Shown here: one piece after another, positions 1 through 5,474 of the stretch
Position numbering within the stretch: position 1 is the stretch's first letter
Layout of the letters: each line of letters opens with the position of its first letter
From: MWDF01 sp964577435
Lineage (GTDB): Bacteria; Bacillota; DTU025; MWDF01
DNA length: 5,474 nucleotides
Assembly: GCA_964577435.1 (NCBI GenBank)
Contig: CAZNZD010000087.1
Span: forward strand, 1 to 5,474
Direction: 5' to 3'
The notes under the pieces: generated by a model
Databases searched by the model: none
The model's input: the letters and a program-made list of their open reading frames with translations, nothing else
What the model was told of the DNA's origin: nothing
Program-made: the position numbers and the translations under genes

Positions 1-1
1 G

Positions 2-1033
2 CTGCTAAGGCTTAGGGGTATCGGTTATCGGCATAAATGGATAATCGATATTAGGGATGGCGGCTTCAAGGCGGTAGTAGGCATGCTCGCGCCTATCATG
101 GCGGCGGGGCTGATCTCACAGCTTGGGGTTGTAGTCATCAGGAGCATAGGAACGGGGCTTGGAGAAGGCGCGGTCGCTTTCATCAACTACGCGCAGAAAC
201 TGGTGCTGATGCCCTATGCCATAATTGGCACCTCCATAATCACAGTGTTCTATCCCACGATATCCAAGCAGTTCCAGGCAAGCGGAACCTCAGGATTGCT
301 CGGCTCGCTTCACAAGTCCATGAGCACACTATACTTCGCCCTTGCCCCGATAGCTGCCGGAGCCGTGTTCCTGTCAACGCAGGTTGTGAAAGCTGTCTAT
401 GAGAGAGGGGCCTTCACTTCGGAGATGACGGCGGCGACGTCAATTGTCCTTGTCTATCTGGCGGTATCGATGCCCTTCATGGGGCTTGCGGATCTTTTTT
501 CCAAGGCGCTTTTCGTGATGCAGGATACGGTAACCCCATTGATAATAACTGCAGCCTCTTCAGCTTTCGGGGTAGCTCTGGCTTGGATGCTAAGCCCAAC
601 ATTCTCTTTCGTCGGACTAGCCATAGGCATGTCCGGGCAGTACCTCGCGTCGCTGCTTCTTTCCAGCTACTTGTTCAATAAGAAGATAGTCAAGGACAGA
701 GTTGCCAGTCAGAAGGAGACTATGGAAAGCACCGATCATCCGATTGCGGCTTTCAATAAGAAACTAGTTGTGTCTATCGCCAAGACGACCGCCTCGACAG
801 CAGCCATGGCACTTGCTTTGGTTGCCTCCAAGAGGCTCATTGGAGACAGGCTTCCTACTGAAGGGCTGTTAAACACCTTGATCACAATAGCGGCATATAC
901 TGCCGTCGGCGGTGTATCTTACGTATTGGCGGCTGCACTTCTTAAGACAGATGAGCTGACCTTCTTGTTTGGCATAGCGAAAGGGTTCCTGCTAAAGCTA
1001 AGAAAGAAGCTTGCACCCTCAAGCAAGGCATGA
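2..1033 (+). CDS. murJ: MurJ/MviN-family lipid II flippase, 5'-truncated by the window
   Basis: Integral membrane protein of the MOP flippase superfamily. MurJ moves the undecaprenyl-linked peptidoglycan precursor lipid II across the cytoplasmic membrane. The frame is open from base 2, so the ATG at 83 is internal and the true start lies outside the window. The visible part is 343 residues against a usual 500-530, so roughly the N-terminal third is missing. What is seen: alternating hydrophobic helices, the family segment with the core FINYAQKLVLMP followed by a hydrophobic stretch ending VFYPTISK, the YERGAF motif, and LFVMQDTVTPL (compare the family's FYAMKDTxTP). A charged loop (residues about 228-250 of the visible part, KKIVKDR onward) precedes the last helices, and the C-terminus is basic (LRKKLAPSSKA). 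The stop overlaps the next gene's start by 4 bp, so the two are probably translationally coupled. Family assignment is strong. A role in wall-polymer export other than lipid II cannot be excluded. Confidence 0.9.
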   Translation: MLRLRGIGYRHKWIIDIRDGGFKAVVGMLAPIMAAGLISQLGVVVIRSIGTGLGEGAVAFINYAQKLVLMPYAIIGTSIITVFYPTISKQFQASGTSGLLGSLHKSMSTLYFALAPIAAGAVFLSTQVVKAVYERGAFTSEMTAATSIVLVYLAVSMPFMGLADLFSKALFVMQDTVTPLIITAASSAFGVALAWMLSPTFSFVGLAIGMSGQYLASLLLSSYLFNKKIVKDRVASQKETMESTDHPIAAFNKKLVVSIAKTTASTAAMALALVASKRLIGDRLPTEGLLNTLITIAAYTAVGGVSYVLAAALLKTDELTFLFGIAKGFLLKLRKKLAPSSKA

Positions 1034-1512
1034 GCATGGATAGCAATAAAAGAACCAGGATGCAAGCGATCATGATCACCGGGTTGATAATATTGACCAT
1101 AGCTTTCATCTGGAGCAACTCGTTCCAAAGCGTTCCAGAATCCCAGGCGGACAGCCTGTCTGTAGTCGAGGCAATAGAACCGCTGCTTAAGCTGGGCTCC
1201 GGTGGAACAAAGATGGACGTCGAGCGCTTCAGGAAGCTCGCGCACTTCGCCGAGTTCTGGCTCCTAGGATTAGAACTGGCCCTTCTTTTAATAGCAGTAA
1301 GGAAGGTATCTCTGCAGAATGCTGTGAACTGCCTGTTCGCGTCCCTGGTCGTCGCTGTTGTTGATGAGACAATACAGGTCTTCTCAGACAGAGGATCGAG
1401 GGTTACAGATGTATTGCTGGACTTCTCGGGGGCTATGACTGGCGTGCTTTCAGCGTTGCTGGTCTATCGGTTGATAGAAAAGGCAAGGCTCTCTCGTATC
1501 AAGCTCAAATAG
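1030..1512 (+). CDS. VanZ-family membrane protein
   Basis: Small membrane protein of 160 residues, typical of the VanZ-like family. VanZ itself gives low-level teicoplanin resistance, but most relatives have no known function and none is proved here. Predicted helices lie near residues 11-29, 72-92, 97-117 and 128-147. Conserved family features are visible: WSNSFQS at 28-34 after the first helix, RKLAHF at 68-73 opening the second, and a DE..Q..SDRGSR..D core (D112, E113, Q116, R121, R124, D127) leading into DFSGAMTG (131-138). The start ATG overlaps the murJ stop as ATGA. There is no strong Shine-Dalgarno before it, which fits coupled translation. A second in-frame ATG at 1036 would shorten it by only two residues. 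The junction with murJ suggests a cell-envelope role. Confidence 0.85.
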   Translation: MSMDSNKRTRMQAIMITGLIILTIAFIWSNSFQSVPESQADSLSVVEAIEPLLKLGSGGTKMDVERFRKLAHFAEFWLLGLELALLLIAVRKVSLQNAVNCLFASLVVAVVDETIQVFSDRGSRVTDVLLDFSGAMTGVLSALLVYRLIEKARLSRIKLK

Positions 1513-1633
1513 GATGTAGCTCGAGAATAGCAGCCAATACATTTAAGTAGTTTTGTGAACCGAACGGCAGAAGCGAAGCTAGCCGGGAAGGCAGCATCAA
1601 TGCTTCACGAAGTCTAGACGATGGAGATGAACC
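1513..1633 (+). other. Intergenic region between the VanZ-like gene and the first LCP-like gene
   Basis: This 121-bp gap has no ORF, no hairpin with a T-run and no convincing -35/-10 pair. It contains an 8-bp palindrome GTCTAGAC (1612-1619) and weak hairpins such as GAAGC/GCTTC around 1570-1606. No known riboswitch consensus was recognised. The LCP-like genes may therefore be read through from murJ and the VanZ-like gene, or may have a promoter I cannot identify. Confidence 0.4.
1623..1630 (+). promoter_or_regulatory. Ribosome binding site setting a TTG start
   Basis: GGAGATGA matches the Shine-Dalgarno consensus GGAGGTGA at seven of eight bases and lies 3 nt before the TTG at 1634, with GGAG ending 7 nt before it. 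A TGA stop in the same frame at 1628-1630 rules out any upstream start, so TTG is the likely initiator. Confidence 0.75.
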
Positions 1634-2281
1634 TTGAGAGATAGAAAAAGGATCGGCCTACTAATACTTGTCTGCATCAGCGCATGCCTGCTGGGTTCAA
1701 CGCTAGGCGCTGAAGCCGCATCGGCATTAGATTACTATCTGGTTGTCGTAATAGATGCCGACAAGCCATCCGCGAGGGGATGGGCTGAGCCTATCATCAT
1801 CACGCACGACAGGCCCGGCAAGAAGGTCATTGCAGACGCTTTGGACTGCAGCAAGCTCTATAGCGTGGCGGGGAAGAAGGTTAAGCTAGGAGAGATCTAC
1901 TCCCTGGGGGGAGAGAACCTTGTCATGAGCGTCATCAACACCGCATTCGGCCTGAGCATAAGAAGCTATGCCAAGACAACATACAAAGGGCTTGATGCCA
2001 TCGCAAGGATCATGGGAAGAAGCCTTGATGTGAGCTCGATGATAGAGGCAAGCAAAAGCTCGGACAGGAGCACTGCCAGGCGCGAGCAGCTGAAATTCAT
2101 CGACGCCGTGGCGTATGGAATGCACAACCTCAGCATAGCAAGGCTTTTTCAGCTCTTCTCTGCAGCATTCAAGCATATAGACACAAACCTCAGCATATGG
2201 CAGTCATTCAACCTCGCCAGGGACATCATGGGAGGGACGTTCATCCCAAGCGACGGGAGAAACCTCGGCTTTCAGCTATAG
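1634..2281 (+). CDS. Exported divergent LCP (LytR-CpsA-Psr)-like protein, copy 1, active-site residues absent
   Basis: A 215-residue protein starting at TTG. The N-terminus (RDRKR, then hydrophobic residues 7-25) is a signal peptide or signal anchor. AxA sites near AEA/ASA (26-31) suggest signal peptidase I, while ISAC at 15-18 resembles a lipobox but sits early. The mature part reads like an LCP domain, the fold that transfers wall polymers from lipid carriers to peptidoglycan. It has an initial strand LDYYLVVVID (32-41), KLGEIYSLGGENL (84-96, like the family's KINxAYxxGG), IRSYAKTTYKGLDAIARIMG (109-128, like IDYYVxVxxxGFxxLVDxLGG), RREQLKFIDAV (149-159, like the RxxRQQ segment) and IDTNLS (182-187, like TNLS). 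The Asp of the usual SDT and the Arg/Asp of PRDT are missing. WAE (50-52) and DCSKLY (71-76) stand there instead, so classical phosphotransferase activity is unlikely. It is paralogous to the next gene, 102 bp downstream. The LCP assignment rests on pattern matching by eye. Confidence 0.65.
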   Translation: MRDRKRIGLLILVCISACLLGSTLGAEAASALDYYLVVVIDADKPSARGWAEPIIITHDRPGKKVIADALDCSKLYSVAGKKVKLGEIYSLGGENLVMSVINTAFGLSIRSYAKTTYKGLDAIARIMGRSLDVSSMIEASKSSDRSTARREQLKFIDAVAYGMHNLSIARLFQLFSAAFKHIDTNLSIWQSFNLARDIMGGTFIPSDGRNLGFQL

Positions 2282-2383
2282 TGGTTCATTCACACATATT
2301 TCCCCAGTTAATCCAATCCATAAAAAGGTAAACTGATGTAAACATAGAAAGTAATAGAAAACATAAGTCGGGAGGCAGGGATT
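2282..2383 (+). other. A+T-rich spacer between the two LCP-like genes
   Basis: This 102-bp spacer is richer in A and T than its surroundings, especially 2320-2368. TTCACA (2289-2294) and TCCAAT (2312-2317) are 17 bp apart and could be a weak sigma-70-type promoter, but neither is a good match. No terminator hairpin follows the first gene, so the pair could share a transcript that ends at 3049-3083. Confidence 0.25.
2370..2375 (+). promoter_or_regulatory. Ribosome binding site of LCP-like copy 2
   Basis: GGGAGG lies 8 nt before the ATG at 2384. It is a strong Shine-Dalgarno match and supports that ATG as the start. Confidence 0.75.
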
Positions 2384-3040
2384 ATGAAGGCATACAGGTT
2401 CATAGTTCTTGCTGCATTAGTGGTTCTTCTTTCAGTGCTACCCATCTTTGCAGCAGGAAACTTATCCGAAGAAGCGCAGGGCGAAGTGAATTACCTTCTG
2501 TTGTTAGTAGATTCACAGGCGCCGGCAGGTGAGCAGTGGGCGGAGGTTGTCGTCGCGACCCACAGCCTAGAAGCCAAGACGGTATCCATCGACTACATTG
2601 ATGGAACTGAGTTTGCCATCGTCCCGGGAGTAGGGGTCGCAAGAGTCGGTGACCTGTACTCCAAAGGAGGAGTCCAGCTAGTTCTCGATGTACTAAACAG
2701 GGTCTACTTCAAGGGCGTGGAGAAGTACGCGATGACCACATACGAGGGGCTTGGGGAGATTGCCGCCATCTTCGGCTACAATGCGGATATCGTGGGCATG
2801 CTTAGGGCAGGGAAGCAGGGCAACATTGCGGCTCTCAGGAAAGAGCAGATGCAGATAGTCACAAGCATCATCGGCAATGTGAAGAAGCTCACTTTGGAGC
2901 AGGCCCGCGACCTGTTCAATGCGGCTTATAACAATGTGGAGAGCAATGTGGACGTTAAGGACGCCTTCCAGCTTGCAGTTACATTGTTGGGCGGTGGCAA
3001 GCTCCTTACCGAAAGCGGCGCTCTAGGCGTCGACCTATAA
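2384..3040 (+). CDS. Exported divergent LCP-like protein, copy 2, active-site residues absent
   Basis: A 218-residue paralogue of the preceding gene. MKAYR and a hydrophobic stretch (6-24) ending PIFAAG form a clear signal peptide, with cleavage expected near residues 23-25 and no lipobox Cys. Alignment to copy 1 by eye is nearly gap-free: VNYLLLLVD (35-43), WAE (52-54), TH (59-60), GDLYSKGG (89-96), KYAMTTYEGL (114-123), LRKEQMQIV (151-159), ESNVDVKDAFQLA (186-198), and an ending LGVDL where copy 1 has LGFQL. As in copy 1, the Asp of the LCP SDT motif is replaced by WAE and no PRDT-like motif is present. The Arg before the glutamine of the RxxRQQ-like segment is kept (R152). The likely role is a secreted or membrane-anchored binding protein for a lipid-linked or anionic wall polymer, but this is inference. 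A strong terminator starts 9 bp after the stop. Confidence 0.65.
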   Translation: MKAYRFIVLAALVVLLSVLPIFAAGNLSEEAQGEVNYLLLLVDSQAPAGEQWAEVVVATHSLEAKTVSIDYIDGTEFAIVPGVGVARVGDLYSKGGVQLVLDVLNRVYFKGVEKYAMTTYEGLGEIAAIFGYNADIVGMLRAGKQGNIAALRKEQMQIVTSIIGNVKKLTLEQARDLFNAAYNNVESNVDVKDAFQLAVTLLGGGKLLTESGALGVDL

Positions 3041-3048
3041 AGGATGCT

Positions 3049-3083
3049 AAGGGGGGTGCCGCAAGACGGCCCCCTTTCTTTTT
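3049..3083 (+). terminator. Intrinsic terminator closing the envelope block
   Basis: An AAGGGG arm (3049-3054) pairs with CCCCTT (3071-3076), and GCCG (3058-3061) pairs with CGGC (3067-3070), leaving a 3-nt bulge and a 5-nt CAAGA loop. The hairpin is followed by TCTTTTT. It lies just after the stop of LCP-like copy 2 and faces the + strand. Confidence 0.88.
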
Positions 3084-3173
3084 GCTCGGAATCTGATTTG
3101 CGCTGACCCGGTGTTCTGGTGTTACGCTGTTAATGGATAGGGCAGGAAGAAGAACTCGAAACCTGCGGCATCC

Positions 3174-3179
3174 GAGGTG
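3174..3179 (+). promoter_or_regulatory. Ribosome binding site setting a TTG start
   Basis: GAGGTG sits with its GAGG 7 nt before the TTG at 3185. The frame has no ATG, GTG or other TTG between the upstream in-frame stop (TAA at 3131-3133) and this codon, so TTG is the only reasonable start. I could not identify a convincing promoter in 3084-3173, although the terminator upstream implies one. Confidence 0.7.
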
Positions 3180-3184
3180 CTTCA

Positions 3185-3664
3185 TTGGTCTCTGAACTGC
3201 TGACTTTCTTCGAGCATGAGCTTAAGGTGCTTCTTGCCTCTATGCTTCCGGTCATAGAGGTGCGGGGCGCCATCCCCATCGGCCTTGCTTACGGCATGAA
3301 CGTCTTTCACGCAGCCCTGATATCGTACATAGGCAGCATCCTTCCGGCGCCAGTAATAATCCTGGCCGGAAGAAGGATAGTCGAGGCCGTTTCAAGATGG
3401 GAGCCTTTCAAGAGGGTAGCCGACAGGATAGTAAGCAGGACTACGGGGAAATATGAGATCGCCTACAACAGGTACGGTTCATGGGCCCTTCTCGTGTTCG
3501 TGGCAATCCCTATACCTGGGACAGGGGTCTGGGCGGGCAGCCTGATAGCGTCGGTGCTCAGGCTGCGGCTCAAGTGGGCAGTGTTCGCAATACTGGCGGG
3601 AAACGCCATTGCCACGGCGATAATAGCCGCCACCGGGCTTGGAGTTCAGAGGATGCTTAACTAA
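3185..3664 (+). CDS. COG2426-type small membrane protein (putative small multidrug export family)
   Basis: A 159-residue integral membrane protein matching the family annotated as 'putative small multi-drug export protein' (COG2426, Sm_multidrug_ex). That name is a database label, and the substrate is unknown. The diagnostic motif LPVIEVRGAIPIG spans residues 21-33, and a second conserved block, FVAIPIPGTGVWAGS (105-119), matches the family's P-x-PGTG-x-W region. Hydrophobic helices lie near 13-35, 42-62, 98-124 and 130-153, with a basic cytoplasmic-type loop (63-95) between the second and third. Length is normal for the family. It starts at TTG with a good Shine-Dalgarno. It follows a terminator and converges on the nucleotidyltransferase gene, so it is probably transcribed alone. 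No hairpin with a + strand T-run follows its stop. Confidence 0.85.
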   Translation: MVSELLTFFEHELKVLLASMLPVIEVRGAIPIGLAYGMNVFHAALISYIGSILPAPVIILAGRRIVEAVSRWEPFKRVADRIVSRTTGKYEIAYNRYGSWALLVFVAIPIPGTGVWAGSLIASVLRLRLKWAVFAILAGNAIATAIIAATGLGVQRMLN

Positions 3665-3674
3665 TCGGCCCCGT

Positions 3675-3695
3675 AAAGGTCAAGCCCTGCTTGAC
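3675..3695. repeat. Palindromic repeat copy 1: AAAG-GTCAAG-N5-CTTGAC
   Basis: GTCAAG (3679-3684), 5 nt and CTTGAC (3690-3695) form a perfect inverted repeat, seven base pairs if the flanking C/G is counted. The preceding 11 bp AAAGGTCAAGC (3675-3685) are identical to 4576-4586 on the other side of the nucleotidyltransferase gene. TATTGGC follows at 3713-3719. It could be a protein-binding operator or a dispersed repeat. There is no T-run after it on either strand. Confidence 0.6.
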
Positions 3696-3721
3696 ACCAA
3701 TGCTACAGGCCATATTGGCAT

Positions 3722-3760
3722 CGTAGAAACAAACAGCCTGGGACCGTCGCCTCAGGCTGT
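3722..3760 (-). terminator. Hairpin terminator of the nucleotidyltransferase gene
   Basis: ACAGCCTG (3733-3740) and CAGGCTGT (3753-3760) form a perfect 8-bp stem, extendable by a G-T and a G-C pair to a loop of about 8 nt. Read on the minus strand it is followed by TTTGTTTCT. On the + strand the tail is AACCTATCCC, so it serves the minus-strand gene whose stop lies 21 bp away. Confidence 0.7.
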
Positions 3761-3781
3761 AACCTATCCCATCATCCTTAC

Positions 3782-4501
3782 TCACAGCTTCTTATAGGTC
3801 TCTATCGTCCCTATGTCGATGAAATCGCCCTCCGGGATGTATCCCATGACAACCGTCTTCCCCATGAACCATCCGATTATCTTGCCCAGGGCATCCTTAG
3901 GGTTTCCCACCTTCAGGTACTCGTCGATCCAGGGAAGGGAATCTTTCCTGAAGATATAGGTCGCATAGGCGGCAAGCTCCGACTTAGGGTTCTCGGGCTT
4001 CTCCTCGAATCCCACGATCCTTCCTGTAGCGTCGAGCTCGGCCACCCCTAGCCTTTTGAGGCTCTCGGGGTCTGCCACCTTCTGCACTATCACGCTGCAC
4101 TTGCCGCACTTGCTGTAGTAGTCGATGAAGCCTTTGAGGCTGAAGGATATGTGGCTGTCTCCTGCGACTATGAGGATGTCGTCGTCTTGGCCCATCTTCG
4201 AGACTGCAAGAGCCATGTCAGTGATGGCCCCCAATGCCCCCTCAGGTGATGTGACGCCGTTGCTGATCAGGTTGAGGGTGCATCCCTTCTCGCAGGCATA
4301 ACCCTCCAGCAAAGACTTGTAATCGCCATAATGCGTCTCGTTCGATATCAAGGTTATGTCCTTTATGCCCGAGGAGGCCAGGTTGTCGACGATGTTCAGC
4401 ACAAGCGGCTTGCCATTGACGGGAAGAAGCGGCTTGGGCGTCGTGAGGGTTATCGGATACATCCTCTTGCCGAAACCGGCGCAAAGAATAAGGGCTTTCA
4501 T
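3782..4501 (-). CDS. Sugar-1-phosphate nucleotidyltransferase (NTP_transferase family)
   Basis: A 239-residue cytoplasmic enzyme of the GT-A-like nucleotidyltransferase family (RmlA, GlmU N-domain, mannose-1-phosphate guanylyltransferase). Such enzymes join an NTP to a sugar-1-phosphate to give an NDP-sugar and pyrophosphate. The nucleotide-binding signature is intact: AGFGKRMYPIT (8-18), PKPLLPVNGKP (22-32), EGALGAI (87-93), the metal-binding GD (114-115), EKP (167-169) and DIGT (229-232). The protein stops after the catalytic domain, with no left-handed beta-helix acyltransferase domain. Which sugar and nucleotide it uses cannot be read from sequence. The frame stays open upstream to 4603, but the family begins at MKALILCAGFG and a GGAGG lies 5 nt before that ATG, so 4501 is the start. 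Its product could feed wall or surface polysaccharide synthesis, in keeping with the left half of the window. Confidence 0.88.
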   Translation of the reverse strand: MKALILCAGFGKRMYPITLTTPKPLLPVNGKPLVLNIVDNLASSGIKDITLISNETHYGDYKSLLEGYACEKGCTLNLISNGVTSPEGALGAITDMALAVSKMGQDDDILIVAGDSHISFSLKGFIDYYSKCGKCSVIVQKVADPESLKRLGVAELDATGRIVGFEEKPENPKSELAAYATYIFRKDSLPWIDEYLKVGNPKDALGKIIGWFMGKTVVMGYIPEGDFIDIGTIETYKKL

Positions 4502-4506
4502 GAAAA

Positions 4507-4511
4507 CCTCC
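4507..4511 (-). promoter_or_regulatory. Ribosome binding site of the nucleotidyltransferase
   Basis: Minus-strand GGAGG followed by the 5-nt spacer TTTTC and ATG. It decides the start at 4501 over the longer open frame reaching 4603. Confidence 0.8.
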
Positions 4512-4534
4512 AGCGCACCTGATATATCCACCAT

Positions 4535-4543
4535 TGTATACCA
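4535..4543 (-). promoter_or_regulatory. Possible extended -10 promoter for the nucleotidyltransferase
   Basis: The minus strand reads TGG-TATACA, matching the extended -10 form TGN-TATAAT at five of six hexamer bases. No good -35 lies 17 bp upstream, which an extended -10 can tolerate. It would start transcription near 4528, giving a 5' leader of about 27 nt that includes the Shine-Dalgarno. Confidence 0.35.
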
Positions 4544-4575
4544 TGAGGAGAAAGCGATAAAGCCTTGGCGGCGGG

Positions 4576-4596
4576 AAAGGTCAAGCAGAACTTGAC
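4576..4596. repeat. Palindromic repeat copy 2: AAAG-GTCAAG-N5-CTTGAC
   Basis: GTCAAG (4580-4585), 5 nt and CTTGAC (4591-4596) have the same arms and spacing as 3679-3695, preceded by the same AAAG. TATTGGC follows at 4606-4612, nearer than in copy 1. It lies between the PAS gene stop and the nucleotidyltransferase start. It is centred about 60 bp upstream of the transcription start expected from the proposed promoter, a position typical of an activator site. That use is inference. Confidence 0.6.
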
Positions 4597-4629
4597 TCAG
4601 CACTCTATTGGCTGTTTCACACCGCCTGC

Positions 4630-5472
4630 CTAGATTATGCCCGTAAGGTCTTTCGCCGTGACGGTGATAGCGAACACCTTGCCTTCCGTCCTAAGCAGGT
4701 TGAAGAAGGCAAGAAAGCGCCTCCCGTCCGCTGCGATGTACTCCGTCTGGAAGGCGCCCTCGCTTCTGGCCCTTGCGTAGAGCGTGTGCCAGTAGGAAGC
4801 TATATCGCCCTTGCCGACTACCTCCTCCGGGAGCATGCCCGCCTTCGGGTACCCTCCCCGCCTGAGGTTGAAGTACTCCTTGAAGCTCCTGTTGAACACC
4901 AGAAGCTCGAAGGTGTCGGCATCCACGCACCAGAGCATGTCTGACATGCTGTCGATGACGGACCTGATAAGCGCCATTGACTCGATTAATGCCTGCATGG
5001 TGCGCTTGCGTTCCGTGATGTCCCTAACTATCGCCTGAAGCAGGATCTCCCCGTCCAGCTCGAATTTGTTCAGGTTCACCTCGCAATCGATGACTGACCC
5101 GTCGCCCTTCTTGTGCTGCCAGTCGAACACAGCGTTGGACCCTTCCATGGCAAGCCTCATCTTATCGAGCGCAAGGGCGGTGGAATCGGAGCCGTCCCTC
5201 TGCCTAATCGGGGAGAAGTCCATGGGGGTCCTTCCCAGTATCTGATCCCTGCTCCTGCCGTACAGAAGAAGCGCCGCGTGGTTGCAGTCAATGAACCTTC
5301 CGTCTCTTAATATGAGGATACCGTCTCTTGCCGATTCGAAGAGCGCCCTGCGGTAGGACTCGCTTCTCTTCATGTCCTCCTCGGCCCTCTTCTTATCGGT
5401 AATATCCTTGCAGAAGCCTGAGATGCCGATGAGCCTTCCGCCCTTGTTGATCTCGTGCAGGTTAAGAAGAAG
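4630..5472 (-). CDS. Multi-PAS domain sensor protein, 5'-truncated by the window
   Basis: The C-terminal 280 residues of a PAS-domain signalling protein. The frame is open to the window end, so the ATG at 5373 is internal. Order of domains in the visible part: the PAC tail of one PAS domain (1-31, with ISGFCKDITDKKRAEED), a full PAS-PAC (about 39-157, with FESARDGILILRDGRFIDCN and IVRDITERKR), and a second PAS (about 165-280, with SVIDSMSDMLWCVDADTFELLVFNRSFKEYF and ending ITVTAKDLTGII). PAS domains bind ligands or cofactors, or mediate dimerisation; no haem or flavin signature is evident. The protein stops (TAG) straight after the last PAS, with no histidine kinase, GGDEF, EAL or DNA-binding domain, so any output domain must lie N-terminal, outside the window, or be lost. 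No transmembrane segment is seen in this part. Confidence 0.85.
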   Translation of the reverse strand, partial: LLLNLHEINKGGRLIGISGFCKDITDKKRAEEDMKRSESYRRALFESARDGILILRDGRFIDCNHAALLLYGRSRDQILGRTPMDFSPIRQRDGSDSTALALDKMRLAMEGSNAVFDWQHKKGDGSVIDCEVNLNKFELDGEILLQAIVRDITERKRTMQALIESMALIRSVIDSMSDMLWCVDADTFELLVFNRSFKEYFNLRRGGYPKAGMLPEEVVGKGDIASYWHTLYARARSEGAFQTEYIAADGRRFLAFFNLLRTEGKVFAITVTAKDLTGII

Positions 5473-5474
5473 GA

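Noticed and set aside
919..1245. Minus-strand open frame across the murJ/VanZ-like junction
   Set aside because: It is antisense to two well-supported genes and has no recognisable domain. The same holds for the open frames at 1886-2176, 2400-2642, 4242-4544, 4331-4595, 4691-4930, 4811-5038 and 5113-5310, which lie in alternative frames of real genes.
1612..1619. Perfect palindrome GTCTAGAC upstream of LCP-like copy 1
   Set aside because: It is a single 8-bp palindrome with no second copy seen in the window, so chance is a sufficient explanation.
1513..1633. Possible riboswitch or leader RNA before LCP-like copy 1
   Set aside because: Only short weak hairpins can be drawn, and no known aptamer consensus was recognised.
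3679..3695. Terminator for the COG2426-type gene
   Set aside because: The stem is short and no T-run follows on the + strand.
3691..3719. TTGACA at 3691-3696 as a -35 element of a + strand promoter
   Set aside because: No reasonable -10 lies 16-18 bp downstream, no + strand gene follows, and the hexamer is explained by the palindromic repeat.
4502..4603. N-terminal extension of the nucleotidyltransferase by 34 residues
   Set aside because: The extension is not family-like, and a strong GGAGG sits 5 nt before the internal ATG where the conserved protein begins.

Overview
The window looks like bacterial chromosome from a peptidoglycan-making organism. It is densely coded, with every intergenic gap under 130 bp, roughly balanced G+C by eye, strong Shine-Dalgarno sites and some TTG starts. 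Arginine is often AGG/AGA and isoleucine often ATA. With the MurJ, VanZ-like and COG2426-type proteins this fits an anaerobic, possibly thermophile-related lineage (deep-branching Bacillota, Synergistota or Thermotogota-like), but the window does not settle the taxonomy. No rRNA, tRNA, CRISPR array, transposase or phage gene is visible.

Positions 2-3040 (+ strand) form an envelope-themed block. It opens with the C-terminal two thirds of a MurJ/MviN lipid II flippase, cut by the window start. A VanZ-family membrane protein follows, overlapping it by 4 bp (ATGA). Then come two exported paralogues (1634-2281 and 2384-3040). I read both as divergent LytR-CpsA-Psr (LCP) fold proteins: they keep the family framework but lack the acidic and arginine residues of the usual LCP active site. 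A strong intrinsic terminator at 3049-3083 closes the block.

Positions 3185-3664 (+) carry a monocistronic COG2426-type small membrane protein with a TTG start. It converges on a minus-strand sugar-1-phosphate nucleotidyltransferase (3782-4501), which has its own Shine-Dalgarno, a possible extended -10 promoter and a minus-strand hairpin terminator. Upstream of it on the minus strand is the C-terminal part of a multi-PAS sensor protein (4630-5472), cut by the window end, which ends on a PAS domain with no output domain after it.

The two most notable points are the tandem pair of apparently inactive LCP-like exported proteins beside murJ, and a repeated palindrome GTCAAG-N5-CTTGAC that sits in the same orientation on both sides of the nucleotidyltransferase gene. 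Together the left-hand genes suggest cell-wall precursor export and wall-polymer handling. The right-hand genes (nucleotide-sugar synthesis, PAS sensing) are only loosely linked to that theme.
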